DNA of 64,000 bases from Caryophanon sp036309765 (GCA_036309765.1 JAXJTE010000231.1:1-64000), one strand, 5' to 3'; counted from the stretch's first letter, positions 8,863-18,294 are shown. Program-made: numbers and translations. Notes: generated from the letters alone by a model not told the origin.

Positions 8863-9366
8863 TTAAACTAATTCGTTCGCAATTGTTTTACCAATCATCA
8901 CAAAGCCATCTTTTTCAGATACTTCATATTGATCGAGTGGACCAAGCGGCGGCGTCCTTGCAATATTTTTGCCGTTTTTCTCATAGCGCCCTAAATGGCA
9001 CGGACAGAAAAATTGCTCCGGTTGTGCGGGGTCGCCTCCCCAGTTAACGGTACAGCCTAAATGTTTACAAACCGGTGAAAGCGCCACGACTTTATCGCCC
9101 TCTTTATATACCCACGCAGAATTGGTTACATCCGATGTGTACCAGCCGTCAACTTGCTCAAACGAGAAATCGACACGTACAGGCTGCTCCGTTAAGTCAC
9201 TTACTTTTTGCGCGGTCGCAATAAAGTCCCCGCTATCTTTCTTTTGTAAAATAGGATCAACCGCAAAACGCACCATCGGCATAAGCACACTCGCTGCCAT
9301 AAAGCCTCCAACGCCGGTCAATGTGTAGCCGAGAAATTGTCGTCGTGAAACTGGATTTTTACTCAT
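8863..9366 (-). CDS. qcrA: Menaquinol:cytochrome c reductase, Rieske iron-sulfur subunit
   Basis: The Rieske subunit moves electrons from menaquinol to cytochrome c1. The 167-residue protein has an N-terminal SRRQFLGYTLTGVGG sequence, which resembles a twin-arginine signal/anchor (SRRQFLG), and the two Rieske ligand boxes CKHLGC (about 98-103) and CPCHLG (about 121-126). It is first in qcrABC. A GGGGGGAAAAGG ribosome site lies upstream. Confidence 0.95.
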   Translation of the reverse strand: MSKNPVSRRQFLGYTLTGVGGFMAASVLMPMVRFAVDPILQKKDSGDFIATAQKVSDLTEQPVRVDFSFEQVDGWYTSDVTNSAWVYKEGDKVVALSPVCKHLGCTVNWGGDPAQPEQFFCPCHLGRYEKNGKNIARTPPLGPLDQYEVSEKDGFVMIGKTIANELV

Positions 9367-9505
9367 CCTTTTCCCCCCTCCAACTAAAACGTCACACTGT
9401 CACAATAATAGCAATACTACGACAATTCTATGATATATCATTAAATATTCTCGGTCAATACATGAAAATCCTATTTTATGAAATTAAGGGACATTCTATA
9501 AGTGG

Positions 9506-9964
9506 TTACACATGACTCCATTCGGTAATCATCTGTGGCACGATTTGCTTAAATTGCTCTTCTAAAATACTACTGCGTATATTATCATCCATTGATTCAA
9601 GTGGAATGGCAGGCATCCATATGATTGAATGACCCTCGCCCAAATTACGCCAACACACATCCGATGTCATATAGAAAACATGCTTAAAGCCTGCATTTTC
9701 AAGCTCGCTATGTACATTTTGAATAAGCTCTTTACTGCGCAGTAACGTCGTGTAACAAACAGGTGGCAGCAACACGACGCGCCCTTTAAATTGTTGTTCA
9801 ATATAATTTGTAAGTGCGAATAAATAGTTCGCCGCAGCGCTCGATTGCAGCAAATTTGGCACCGAAAAATCTAAATGCACGAGCGGTACAATTGCCGTGT
9901 CGATAAAATCTTTTTGTTGTTGAAAAATAGTCATATCATGTACGTTGAACTTCACGTTCGTCAC
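9506..9964 (-). CDS. ypiF: DUF2487 protein (YpiF-like)
   Basis: The 152-residue soluble protein begins MKF-like (NVKFNVHDMTIFQQQ) and includes PLVHLDFS and a WMPAIPLESM segment. Size and position, directly upstream of qcrA and downstream of ypiB, match B. subtilis YpiF. The function is unknown. The association with the Rieske complex genes is conserved but its meaning has not been shown. Confidence 0.8.
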   Translation of the reverse strand: MTNVKFNVHDMTIFQQQKDFIDTAIVPLVHLDFSVPNLLQSSAAANYLFALTNYIEQQFKGRVVLLPPVCYTTLLRSKELIQNVHSELENAGFKHVFYMTSDVCWRNLGEGHSIIWMPAIPLESMDDNIRSSILEEQFKQIVPQMITEWSHV

Positions 9965-10000
9965 CTTCTTTTAATTTTTTTATTCCTGCTTGCAACATAC

Positions 10001-10040
10001 AAAAAGCGAAATAACGGCATGCCAATTATTTCGCTTTTTT
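10001..10040. terminator. Terminator after ypiB
   Basis: AAAAAGCGAAATAA pairs with TTATTTCGCTTTTTT around a ten-base loop. On the minus strand it follows ypiB directly, so ypiA-ypiB end here and ypiF and qcrABC probably have their own promoter. Confidence 0.85.
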
Positions 10041-10041
10041 G

Positions 10042-10587
10042 TTACAACGCTCGTATTTTTTTTAGTAGTTGAGATAGTTCAATAAAGCGGTTCTTATCGC
10101 CGCGGTCGAGCGCCTCATCAATTTCAACGAGCAGCTTCTCCTCTTGAAAATGATGCAAGCTTTCATTGACGAGCTGCTCTGCGACGATGCGGTCGTGTTG
10201 ATTACTTTGTCGAGATTGCGGCATGTACGGATTTTCCTCAAGCACCGCTAAATACTCTGTACTCGGCGGTACGTTTTGGAAATTGAGCTGAATGTAAATT
10301 GCCTCGTCATCATGCAAACGCAAGTCATGAAAAGATTTCTCCGCATCAGACGTCATAATATTGCCTTTATAAAAACGAAACGGAATGCCTGGCGTGTCTG
10401 TTGTCGACATGACCATAGCACGCGGACAATAATGCGCCTCGTCCGTAAAGTGCACGCGCTCTAAAATCGCTTCATCACTTAACAAATAATTCAAAATCCA
10501 AACACATTCGCGGCGCTTTAATTGATGATTGCGTAAAAACCATTCTACAAATACTCGTTTTTCATCGACGGATACAAATGATGTCAA
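10042..10587 (-). CDS. ypiB: UPF0302 protein YpiB
   Basis: The 181-residue protein matches UPF0302 (YpiB): an N-terminal helical part (EKRVFVEWFLRNHQLKRRECVWILNYLL) followed by an alpha/beta part and a charged C-terminal region (LLVEIDEALDRGDKNRFIEL) like the family IDEALD element. It lies 15 bases after ypiA. Function is not established. Confidence 0.88.
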   Translation of the reverse strand: MTSFVSVDEKRVFVEWFLRNHQLKRRECVWILNYLLSDEAILERVHFTDEAHYCPRAMVMSTTDTPGIPFRFYKGNIMTSDAEKSFHDLRLHDDEAIYIQLNFQNVPPSTEYLAVLEENPYMPQSRQSNQHDRIVAEQLVNESLHHFQEEKLLVEIDEALDRGDKNRFIELSQLLKKIRAL

Positions 10588-10602
10588 ATACGTAGCCCCC
10601 TT

Positions 10603-11850
10603 TTAATCAAGACTTAATTGTAAATCGTTGTAGCGGTCTTCTGATGGATCAAGTGCGATAAGCTCTGTCACAACGCGCTTCGCATCATCACGACGCCCTT
10701 CCTCTAATAAGAAGTACGCATACTCCTCTAAGAAGCCCACATCCTCTGCATGGTCGCGGTATGCCTCGTCGTAATACGCTGCTGCCTCTTTATATTGCTC
10801 TAAATTCACGTACGCCTTTGCAACGAACGGATAAAGCGTCGTCCAGTCAAAATCGTTGCGGTTTAAATCTTCATACAACGCAATGACTTCCTCGTCGCGC
10901 TCTTGCTGTGCATAAAGCGACATGAGTACAAGCGCCGCCTCCATATATTCTGGATCAAGCGCCAGTGCTTGCTGTAAATGGTCTTCCGCCTGCTGTGGCA
11001 AGCTGTTTTTTAGCGCCATTTTCCCAGCGTATAAGAAGAGTGATTTATCGTACTCATCGCGTGCAATGCCTTCTAAAATCGCTGTGTACGCCTTGTCATT
11101 TTGCTCCTGCATGCCGTAACTTTGCGCAAGCAGTAAATACGCTGAGAAGTAATCAGGGTCAAGCTCCTTTAAATCTTCCAGCTGCAAAATTGCTGTGTCG
11201 TACTTTTCAATTTGGAACGCCGCGTACGCCGAGCCAAATAGTAAATCGGCTGTTACGTCGTCCTCTAGTGCTTTCATGTAATAATCAAGTGCTGTTTCAT
11301 ACGCTGCGCCTGCTCGGTACACTTCTGCTAAACGCGCCGCTAAGTTCACACCAGCAAATTCATGCTGCTGTGCATATAGCTCCTCATATAAACGCGCTGC
11401 TTCTGTAAAGCGCCCAATTTCAACAAGTAGCTCCGCCTTCGCAAAATGCAGTAGCGGCTCTTCTGGCAATAGCTCAAGTGCATCGTTTAAACGCTGCTCT
11501 GCTACTTCATACAGCCCTTGCATTTGATAAAAGTCAGCAAGTACGAGCAATGCTTGCGGATATTCTGGCTCGTCATCTCGCACGTCCATTAATAGCTCAA
11601 GCGCCGAATCCTCGTCCCCTAGTTCCATTTGCACTTGCGCACGGTCAATTTTCAACTGCGCTTCTTCTGGAAATAAATATTGTAAATGCTCAAACACACG
11701 GTCTGCTTGTGCGATAAAACCGAGCTGCACACAACCTTCCGCAAATGCGTACTGCACATCGGGTGTACCTTGCACTAAAAATGAATCAAGCTGCGCGTCC
11801 ACCGCTGCTAAATCGCCTTGCTGTAATGCTTCAAAAATCGTTTCTTCCAA
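10603..11850 (-). CDS. ypiA: Tetratricopeptide-repeat protein (YpiA-like)
   Basis: The 415-residue protein is built almost entirely of TPR-type helix pairs: repeated patterns such as DPEYMEAALVLMSLYAQQ, YKEAAAYYDEAYR and RFTEAARLYEELYAQ run through residues 5-410. No enzyme domain was seen. By position it corresponds to B. subtilis YpiA, a protein-interaction scaffold of unknown role upstream of ypiB and qcrABC. Confidence 0.85.
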   Translation of the reverse strand: MEETIFEALQQGDLAAVDAQLDSFLVQGTPDVQYAFAEGCVQLGFIAQADRVFEHLQYLFPEEAQLKIDRAQVQMELGDEDSALELLMDVRDDEPEYPQALLVLADFYQMQGLYEVAEQRLNDALELLPEEPLLHFAKAELLVEIGRFTEAARLYEELYAQQHEFAGVNLAARLAEVYRAGAAYETALDYYMKALEDDVTADLLFGSAYAAFQIEKYDTAILQLEDLKELDPDYFSAYLLLAQSYGMQEQNDKAYTAILEGIARDEYDKSLFLYAGKMALKNSLPQQAEDHLQQALALDPEYMEAALVLMSLYAQQERDEEVIALYEDLNRNDFDWTTLYPFVAKAYVNLEQYKEAAAYYDEAYRDHAEDVGFLEEYAYFLLEEGRRDDAKRVVTELIALDPSEDRYNDLQLSLD

Positions 11851-11914
11851 ATTCGTTCACCTTACTTTTCGTTAGTCATGTATTCATGCTACATGACAAA
11901 ATCGTATATGACAA

Positions 11915-11953
11915 GAAAAACACCTAGAATTGAAGCAATGTCTAGGTGTTTTC
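11915..11953 (-). terminator. Terminator of aroA
   Basis: AAAACACCTAGA pairs with TCTAGGTGTTTTT on the minus strand, nine bases past the aroA stop. Confidence 0.88.
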
Positions 11954-11961
11954 GTCGTTAT

Positions 11962-13248
11962 TTATTTCAGTACCGCGTCCACATGCTCAAAGAACGTCGG
12001 GTACGATACCGCGATACACTCTGCGTCGTCAATTTCAACGGCACCATCTGTAATCAGTGCCGCTACTGCTGCCATCATACCAATGCGGTGATCGCCGTAT
12101 GTACGCAGCTTGCCGCCGTGTAAACGCGTTGGCCCTTCAATAATCATGCCATCATCCGTCGCTTCGATGTTTGCACCTAATTTTTTCAGCTCATCGACAA
12201 CCGCTGTAATACGGTCTGTCTCTTTCACTTTTAGCTCTTCTGCATCACGAATGATCGTTTTGCCGTTTGCTTGTGTCGCAAGTAACGCTAAAATCGGCAC
12301 TTCATCGATTAACGTCGGAATCAGTGCGCCTTCAATCGTCGTCGCCTGTAGCTGTGACGTACGGATTGTAAGCGTCGCTGTTGGCTCTGCTGCTTCTCCG
12401 TCGCTTTTCACCTCTAAGTTTGCGCCCATTTGCTGTAAAACGTCGATAATGCCTGCACGCGTTTCGTTCACGCCGACATTTTCCAATACGATTTCAGACT
12501 TCGGTGCAATTGCGCCTGCTACTAAGAAGAACGCCGCTGACGAAATGTCGCCTGGTACATTTACATGTGTTGCTGCTAGCTTTTGTCCACCTTCAAACGA
12601 TACGACACCGTCTACAACGTCCACTTTCGCACCGAATTGGCGTAACATGCGCTCTGTATGGTCGCGTGATACTTCTTTCTCACGCACAATCGTCGTACCG
12701 TTCGCGCGTAAGCCTGCTAGTAAAATAGCCGATTTCACTTGTGCCGACGCAACTGGCATCGTGTAATCCATCGCCTCAAGCTGCGACCCTTGAATGGCAA
12801 GCGGTGTACATTGTCCATTTTCACGTCCTGCAATTTGTGCGCCCATTTGACGAAGTGGGTCCGCTACACGACGCATCGGACGCTTGCCAATCGATGCATC
12901 ACCTGTCATGACTGTATGTAAATTTGTACCTGAAAGCAGACCCATCATAAGGCGCGTCGTCGTACCAGAGTTACCTGTATATAGCACTTCCTTTGGCTCT
13001 TCCCACGCATCGATTCCTTTACTGTTAACCGTTACGTTCGTGCCGTCTACTTGAATGTCGACGCCTAACTTTTTGAAGCAGTCGATTGTGCTTAAGCAGT
13101 CCTCTCCCAGTAAAAATCCTGATACCGTCGTTGTACCTTCTGCAATGGCACCTAACATAATTGAACGGTGGGAAATTGATTTGTCGCCTGGTACCGTTAA
13201 TGTGCCTTTTAACGATGGTTGTTTGTAATCCATTACTTTTTTCGTCAT
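11962..13248 (-). CDS. aroA: 3-phosphoshikimate 1-carboxyvinyltransferase (EPSP synthase)
   Basis: EPSP synthase transfers enolpyruvate from PEP to shikimate 3-phosphate in chorismate synthesis. The 428-residue protein shows GDKSISHRS near residues 22-30, GNSGTTTRLM near 93-102, and the C-terminal KETDRI and GDHRIGMM motifs. The B. subtilis name is aroE. It is the last gene of the aro/tyr/his cluster, separated from tyrA by a repeat and a terminator-like hairpin. Confidence 0.95.
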   Translation of the reverse strand: MTKKVMDYKQPSLKGTLTVPGDKSISHRSIMLGAIAEGTTTVSGFLLGEDCLSTIDCFKKLGVDIQVDGTNVTVNSKGIDAWEEPKEVLYTGNSGTTTRLMMGLLSGTNLHTVMTGDASIGKRPMRRVADPLRQMGAQIAGRENGQCTPLAIQGSQLEAMDYTMPVASAQVKSAILLAGLRANGTTIVREKEVSRDHTERMLRQFGAKVDVVDGVVSFEGGQKLAATHVNVPGDISSAAFFLVAGAIAPKSEIVLENVGVNETRAGIIDVLQQMGANLEVKSDGEAAEPTATLTIRTSQLQATTIEGALIPTLIDEVPILALLATQANGKTIIRDAEELKVKETDRITAVVDELKKLGANIEATDDGMIIEGPTRLHGGKLRTYGDHRIGMMAAVAALITDGAVEIDDAECIAVSYPTFFEHVDAVLK

Positions 13249-13298
13249 ATGCTCACCTCAAATGTATTTAAATAGCATTGTCTATTCATGTTTGGCAG

Positions 13299-13405
13299 CT
13301 GCTCTCCGCATCGAGGCAGGCTTTCCGCGGGCGTGGCACGAGCCTTTCGTGTCACGCTCACGCTTTTCCCGCTGGAGTCCGCCTCTCGCTCCGAGCAGCC
13401 TTCTA
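13299..13405. repeat. Dispersed repeat, copy B (aroA-tyrA gap)
   Basis: The block runs from GCTGCTC to GAGCAGC, a 7-base inverted repeat, and contains ATCGAGGCAGGCTTTCCGCG and GGAGTCCGCCTCTCG. A shorter version lacking about 46 central bases is at about 52907-52970. It is GC-rich and palindromic. Confidence 0.75.
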
Positions 13406-13415
13406 TTTTTATTTA

Positions 13416-13452
13416 AAAGGAAGGCGCCCGGACGGTAATCGCGGACGCCTCT
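13416..13452 (-). terminator. Terminator-like hairpin after tyrA
   Basis: On the minus strand AGGCGTCCG pairs with CGGGCGCCTT around a short loop, then CCTTTTAAAT follows. One G-U pair and a short U-run make it weaker than others in the window. Confidence 0.55.
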
Positions 13453-13454
13453 TA

Positions 13455-14552
13455 TTATGCAATATGTGTTTCAAACTTCGCGCGTGTTTCAATGCACGTT
13501 TGCGCACGTAAGCGGTCTTCCTCCGTTTGGAAGCTAATAACTAAAATACCGTATACGTCCTCGCGTGCTTCGACAATGCGTAAGTTCGTAATCGAAATAT
13601 TTTCGTCCGCAAGCAAGCCTGTAACAACCGAAATAACCCCTGGGTAATCGGGAATGTCCACTTGCAAGTCAAACGTCGAGAACAGTGCACCGCCACTAAA
13701 CGGTAGTGAATCGCGCAGCTTTTTTGCATCGCCGAAATATGCTTCGACGTGCTGTGGAATGCCCGCTTGTAAAATGTCTTTTACGCGTTCCATTTCCTGC
13801 TGCCATTTCGTTAGTTGGTCTAAAATTTTATCGCGGTTTTGCATCGTAATGTCACGCCATAGCGACGGGTTAGAAGATGCGATGCGCGTCACATCACGGA
13901 AACCTCCTGCCGCAAGCAATTTCGCCATCGGATAATCCGCATCTTCTTGTTGCAGCTGATGCACAAGTGACGCTGAAATGATGTGTGGGAAATGGCTCAC
14001 GACCGCCGTCATATGGTCATGCTCATCTGCTGACACTTCGACAATTTTACTATGCGTATAGCGCAGTAAACGTTTTAGCTCATCGACTGCCCAGCGATCT
14101 TGCTCGTCAAGCGCTGTTAAAATGTAGTACGCATTTTCAAATAAATGTGGCTTCGCTGCTGTCACACCGCTTTTATGCGAGCCTGCCATCGGGTGCCCAC
14201 CGACTAGCGTAATGCCGCACTCACGCAGCATTTTCGCCGTTTCCATCACTGCCTGCTTCGTGCTGCCCGTATCTGTTACGATAACGCGTTCCTTTAAGTC
14301 CCACGTCGGTAACGTATTTAAATGCTCAACGGTAATGCTAACAGGTGTCGCAAAAACGATAACATCAGCCTGCTCCACCCCTTCTCGCACCGTTTTCACA
14401 CCGTATTCAATCATGTTTATTTGCTTAGCGATTTTCATCGTCACTTCATCTACATCATAGCCAATAACACGTACGTCCGGAGCTTTTTGTAGCGCTAGTG
14501 CGACTGAGCCTCCAATTAAGCCTAGTCCGACAACAAGCACTGTTTTTGTCAT
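13455..14552 (-). CDS. tyrA: Prephenate dehydrogenase
   Basis: TyrA oxidatively decarboxylates prephenate to 4-hydroxyphenylpyruvate for tyrosine synthesis. The 365-residue protein has an N-terminal Rossmann motif GLGLIGGS (about 9-16), the dehydrogenase helical core with GGHPMAGSHKSG near 130-141, and a C-terminal ACT domain (about 295-360, VISVVTGLLADENISITNLR) that probably senses tyrosine. It overlaps hisC by four bases. Confidence 0.95.
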   Translation of the reverse strand: MTKTVLVVGLGLIGGSVALALQKAPDVRVIGYDVDEVTMKIAKQINMIEYGVKTVREGVEQADVIVFATPVSITVEHLNTLPTWDLKERVIVTDTGSTKQAVMETAKMLRECGITLVGGHPMAGSHKSGVTAAKPHLFENAYYILTALDEQDRWAVDELKRLLRYTHSKIVEVSADEHDHMTAVVSHFPHIISASLVHQLQQEDADYPMAKLLAAGGFRDVTRIASSNPSLWRDITMQNRDKILDQLTKWQQEMERVKDILQAGIPQHVEAYFGDAKKLRDSLPFSGGALFSTFDLQVDIPDYPGVISVVTGLLADENISITNLRIVEAREDVYGILVISFQTEEDRLRAQTCIETRAKFETHIA

Positions 14553-15649
14553 GCAAAAACTCCTTGTTCTACAAGCACTTCCTCAAGCTTTTGTAAAAAC
14601 TTCGCATTTTGTGCGTTCGTGCCAATCGTTACGCGAATGTAACCTGGTAAACCAAGTGCTGCTCCGCTTCGAATAATAAAGCCGCGCTTCATAAGCTCCT
14701 GGAATACAACGTTACTATCTGCTTTTACGTCAAATAAGATGAAGTTTGTTTCTGAGTGGAAGTAATGTAAGTTGTGCTTTTCACAAAACGCAACGTACTG
14801 CTTACGTCCTTCTTTGTTTAATTCTTTACATTGTGCAATAAATGCTTGGTCGCGAATCGCAATTTCAGCAACTTTATGGCTAAGCACTGTATTGTTAAAC
14901 GGCGCGCGCACTGGGTCAAGCGTTGAAATAACTTCCGGCTGTGCAATACCATAGCCGACACGGAAACCTGCTAAGCCGTACGCTTTTGAGAACGTACGTA
15001 AAATGATGACGTTCGGGAATTGCTCAACATATGGTACTGCATTTTCGTGCTCTTCGTTGTCTACGTATTCATAGTACGCTTCGTCTAATACGACTAACAC
15101 ATCGCTTGGCACTTTCGATAAAAACGCTTTTAACGGCGCTGCTGGTACGATGCCGCCTGTTGGGTTGTTTGGTGAACAAATCCATACGATTGCTGTATTG
15201 TCATCAATTTGTGCAAGCATGCCGTCTAAATCGTGGTTGCCATCAACTAGTGGCACTTCACGCACTTCTGCGCCTTCAATTTGCGCATTGTGAGCATATT
15301 GAGAGAATGATGGTGTTGCCATTACTGTGTTTATGCCTGGTGCAAGTAAAGAACGCGTTAAGATGGCGATTAAATCGTCTGAGCCGTTACCGAAAATAAG
15401 TTGGTTTTCTTGTACGCCAACGAATTCTGCCACCGCTGTACGTAAGCTTTGTGCATAGCCGTCTGGATAAATTTCGTGGTGTGATTGGTCTTGTGCTAAA
15501 AATTGTTTTACTTTTGGTGAGAAGCCAAATGGGTTTTCATTTGACGCAAGCTTTACGACTTCATCTAAGCCGAACTCGCGCTGTACTTCTTCAACTGGTT
15601 TGCCTGGTTTATATGGCTGCATGCCTAAAATTTGTTGTTTCCATTTCAT
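14549..15649 (-). CDS. hisC: Histidinol-phosphate aminotransferase
   Basis: HisC is a PLP enzyme for histidine synthesis; in Bacillus it also transaminates aromatic 2-keto acids, which explains its place here. The 366-residue protein shows NENPFG near residue 37, ICSPNNPTGG near 157-166, and the PLP lysine in RTFSKAYGLAGFRVGY near 219-234. It starts 14 bases after aroH ends and overlaps tyrA, so all three are co-transcribed. Confidence 0.93.
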   Translation of the reverse strand: MKWKQQILGMQPYKPGKPVEEVQREFGLDEVVKLASNENPFGFSPKVKQFLAQDQSHHEIYPDGYAQSLRTAVAEFVGVQENQLIFGNGSDDLIAILTRSLLAPGINTVMATPSFSQYAHNAQIEGAEVREVPLVDGNHDLDGMLAQIDDNTAIVWICSPNNPTGGIVPAAPLKAFLSKVPSDVLVVLDEAYYEYVDNEEHENAVPYVEQFPNVIILRTFSKAYGLAGFRVGYGIAQPEVISTLDPVRAPFNNTVLSHKVAEIAIRDQAFIAQCKELNKEGRKQYVAFCEKHNLHYFHSETNFILFDVKADSNVVFQELMKRGFIIRSGAALGLPGYIRVTIGTNAQNAKFLQKLEEVLVEQGVFA

Positions 15650-15663
15650 GACGGATAAACTCC

Positions 15664-16029
15664 TTACTTCGCCGCTAAGTCTGGGCGTAATTTAATGGCA
15701 TCGTTTAAGTAAACGTGCGTAATGTCGCGCTGTGCGATTTTGGTTTCAACGTGTAACAGCACGCGAATGCAAAGAGGAAGTGCCCCTTCAACGTTCATTT
15801 CATGCATGCACATAATCGGCACATAATCCCAGCCGTCTAGCATGCGAACTGAGCGCGCTGGAAACGCTGACGTAATGTCTGGTGTTGTTGAAATAATAAT
15901 CGATGCAATCTCGTCTGGCTTGACGTTATTTTTTTCCACAACTGCTTGTACGAGCTTCACCGTTTCATCCCATACTAATTGTGGCTCATCTTTTTCAATT
16001 GTAATAGCTCCACGCATTCCTCGAATCAT
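15664..16029 (-). CDS. aroH: Chorismate mutase, AroH class
   Basis: AroH converts chorismate to prephenate, the branch to tyrosine and phenylalanine. Starting at the ATG at 16029 gives 121 residues beginning MIRGMRGAITIEKDE, the standard AroH N-terminus, with R7 and the later CIRVLLHVET active-site region. This start has GGAGGG six bases upstream and overlaps the aroB stop as ATGA. A longer reading to 16080 would add 17 residues inside aroB and is not preferred. Confidence 0.93.
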   Translation of the reverse strand: MIRGMRGAITIEKDEPQLVWDETVKLVQAVVEKNNVKPDEIASIIISTTPDITSAFPARSVRMLDGWDYVPIMCMHEMNVEGALPLCIRVLLHVETKIAQRDITHVYLNDAIKLRPDLAAK

Positions 16030-17111
16030 CGTGATCCCTCCGCAATTAACTGGCGCAGTAAAACGTCTACTTCCTGACATTGTGCTACGTCTACTTTTTG
16101 TACGTAAGGCTCGCCAATTTTGCTTAGTAGCACAAATTGTAGCTCGCCGTATTCTGCTTTTTTATCTTTTTGCATATAGCTTAGTAACGTTTCAAAATCA
16201 AATTTCGCCACCGCGTCAAACGGATAGCGCTGCGATTGTGCATAGCGGTATACTGACATCGTTTGCTCGCGCGTCACGCCACCGTATTGCTCGCTTAGTA
16301 GTAAACAATAAATTAAACCAACCATGACACTCTCACCGTGCGATAAGTTGCCATAGCCGCTTGCCGCTTCGATTGCGTGACCGTATGTATGCCCTAAATT
16401 TAAATATTTACGCACTGATTGCTCCGTTTCGTCTTCTGCAACGATGTTCGCTTTTACTTGCGTCCCTTTTTGTAAGTGATGCGATAATTCCTCATCACTG
16501 TAATCGTAAATCGAACGGCTCATCAGTTCATTCAACCACGCCTCATCTGAAATGAGCGCATGTTTAATCACTTCTGTCATACCTGAGCGAATTTCTTGCT
16601 CCGGTAACGTCTTTAAAAATGCAATATCATACACAACTGCTTGTGGCTGATAAAACGCACCAATCATATTTTTGCCAAGCGGATGATTGATCGCCGTTTT
16701 GCCGCCGACTGCTGAATCGTGCGCTAAAATCGTTGTCGGCACTTGGATGAACGGAATGCCGCGCATAAATGTAGCCGCTACGAACCCTGATAAATCGCCT
16801 ACTGCACCGCCACCGAACGCGATAATGAGCGATTTACGTGTTGCACGTTGCTGTAGTAAAAACGTTTGGCACGCGTTGTATTGGTCAAAGCTTTTACATG
16901 CCTCGCCACCTGGTAATACGTGTACTTCAAACGGCAATGGGAACGCAGCAGTGAACGTGTCACCCTGCGCCTTCCATACGTTTTCATCCGTTAAGACGAA
17001 AATACGGTCTGCTGTCGATGTAATCTGTTGTAATGAATCAAATGCTTCGCGTAAAAACGAATGCCCGAATAATACGTCGTACGCATGTGATGCTGTCGCT
17101 ACTCGAATCAT
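16026..17111 (-). CDS. aroB: 3-dehydroquinate synthase
   Basis: AroB cyclises DAHP to 3-dehydroquinate using NAD and a divalent metal. The protein of 361 residues contains GGGAVGDLSGFVA near residues 95-107, the metal-ligand region and LNLGHTYGHAIE near 239-250. The ATG at 17111 was chosen because AAGGGG lies eight bases upstream and MIRVATASHAYDV is the usual N-terminus; it starts one base after aroC ends. Confidence 0.95.
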   Translation of the reverse strand: MIRVATASHAYDVLFGHSFLREAFDSLQQITSTADRIFVLTDENVWKAQGDTFTAAFPLPFEVHVLPGGEACKSFDQYNACQTFLLQQRATRKSLIIAFGGGAVGDLSGFVAATFMRGIPFIQVPTTILAHDSAVGGKTAINHPLGKNMIGAFYQPQAVVYDIAFLKTLPEQEIRSGMTEVIKHALISDEAWLNELMSRSIYDYSDEELSHHLQKGTQVKANIVAEDETEQSVRKYLNLGHTYGHAIEAASGYGNLSHGESVMVGLIYCLLLSEQYGGVTREQTMSVYRYAQSQRYPFDAVAKFDFETLLSYMQKDKKAEYGELQFVLLSKIGEPYVQKVDVAQCQEVDVLLRQLIAEGSR

Positions 17112-17112
17112 A

Positions 17113-18294
17113 TTAGAACCCCTTCGTGTACGCACGTAGCTCCTCGATTTGTGCTTGGAGCTGTGGTAATTGATCTGCATGGAATTGCTCTAAAATCGCC
17201 TTTGCAATTTCAAATGAAATAACCGCTTCTGCTACGATTGACGCTGCTGGTACTGCACAAGCATCCGAACGCTCAACTGTCGCTTTAAATGGCTCTTTCG
17301 TTTCAATATCAATACTTTGAAGTGGCTTATAAAGTGTCGGAATTGGTTTCATGACACCGCGAACGACAAGTGGCATACCTGTTGTCATACCGCCTTCTAA
17401 GCCGCCTAAACGGTTCGTTGCGCGCGTATAGCCCTTTTCTTCATCCCATAAAATTTCATCATGTACTTCTGATCCTTTTTTACGTGCCATTTCAAAGCCA
17501 ATGCCAAACTCAACACCTTTAAATGCGTTAATTGATAGCATCGCTTGTGCTAATTTCCCGTCTAATTTGCGGTCGTAATGCACATATGAACCGATGCCTG
17601 CTGGTAAGCCTTCTACGATGACTTCGACAACACCACCGATTGAGTCGCCTTCTTTTTTCGCTGAATCGATTGCTTCGACCATTTGTGCTGAAGCTTCTGG
17701 GTCTGCACAGTAGCACGCGTCCTCTTCAATAATCGCACGAATTTCGTCTGCTGATTTACCTTCAATGCTCGCCGTGTTCGCTTTAATGCCAACGATTTCT
17801 GTTACGTGTGCTACGACGTGAATGCCTAGCTCGCGCAGTAATGCTTTTGCGACTGAACCGACTGCTACACGAACTGTCGTTTCACGCGCACTTGAACGCT
17901 CTAACACGTTTCGTAAATCGCGGTGACCGTATTTCATGCCCCCTACTAAATCGGCATGCCCTGGACGTGGACGTGAGATTTGACGCTTAATTTCCTCTGG
18001 GTCAATATCTTCTGGTAATGGGTCTGCACCCATAATTTTCGTCCAATGCTTGAAATCATCATTTGTTACAACTAATGCTACAGGAGAACCTAATGTTTTT
18101 CCGTGACGCACGCCTGATGTAATATCAACAAGATCCTTCTCAATTTGCATACGACGACCGCGTCCGTGTCCACCTTGACGACGCTTTAAATCGTAGTTAA
18201 TCATTTCTTTTGTAACCTCAAATTGAGCTGGTAATCCTTCAATAATGGCTGTTAATTGAGGTCCATGAGACTCTCCTGCTGTTAAGTAACGCAT
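17113..18294 (-). CDS. aroC: Chorismate synthase
   Basis: Chorismate synthase removes phosphate from EPSP, needing reduced FMN. The 393-residue protein carries GESHGPQLTAIIEGLPA near residues 7-23, RRQGGHGRGRRM near 38-49 and RPRPGHADLVGGMKYGHRDLR near 108-128 (FMN and substrate loops). The B. subtilis name is aroF. It is the first gene of aroC-aroB-aroH-hisC-tyrA, preceded by a 213-base gap with a terminator. Confidence 0.95.
   Translation of the reverse strand: MRYLTAGESHGPQLTAIIEGLPAQFEVTKEMINYDLKRRQGGHGRGRRMQIEKDLVDITSGVRHGKTLGSPVALVVTNDDFKHWTKIMGADPLPEDIDPEEIKRQISRPRPGHADLVGGMKYGHRDLRNVLERSSARETTVRVAVGSVAKALLRELGIHVVAHVTEIVGIKANTASIEGKSADEIRAIIEEDACYCADPEASAQMVEAIDSAKKEGDSIGGVVEVIVEGLPAGIGSYVHYDRKLDGKLAQAMLSINAFKGVEFGIGFEMARKKGSEVHDEILWDEEKGYTRATNRLGGLEGGMTTGMPLVVRGVMKPIPTLYKPLQSIDIETKEPFKATVERSDACAVPAASIVAEAVISFEIAKAILEQFHADQLPQLQAQIEELRAYTKGF

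Noticed and set aside
12110..12766. Long open frame on the plus strand over aroA (218 codons)
   Set aside because: It lies wholly opposite aroA, is serine-rich with no family resemblance and no ribosome site, and reflects codon bias of the real gene.
16030..16080. Longer aroH start
   Set aside because: It would add 17 residues inside aroB; the ATG at 16029 has GGAGGG and matches AroH.
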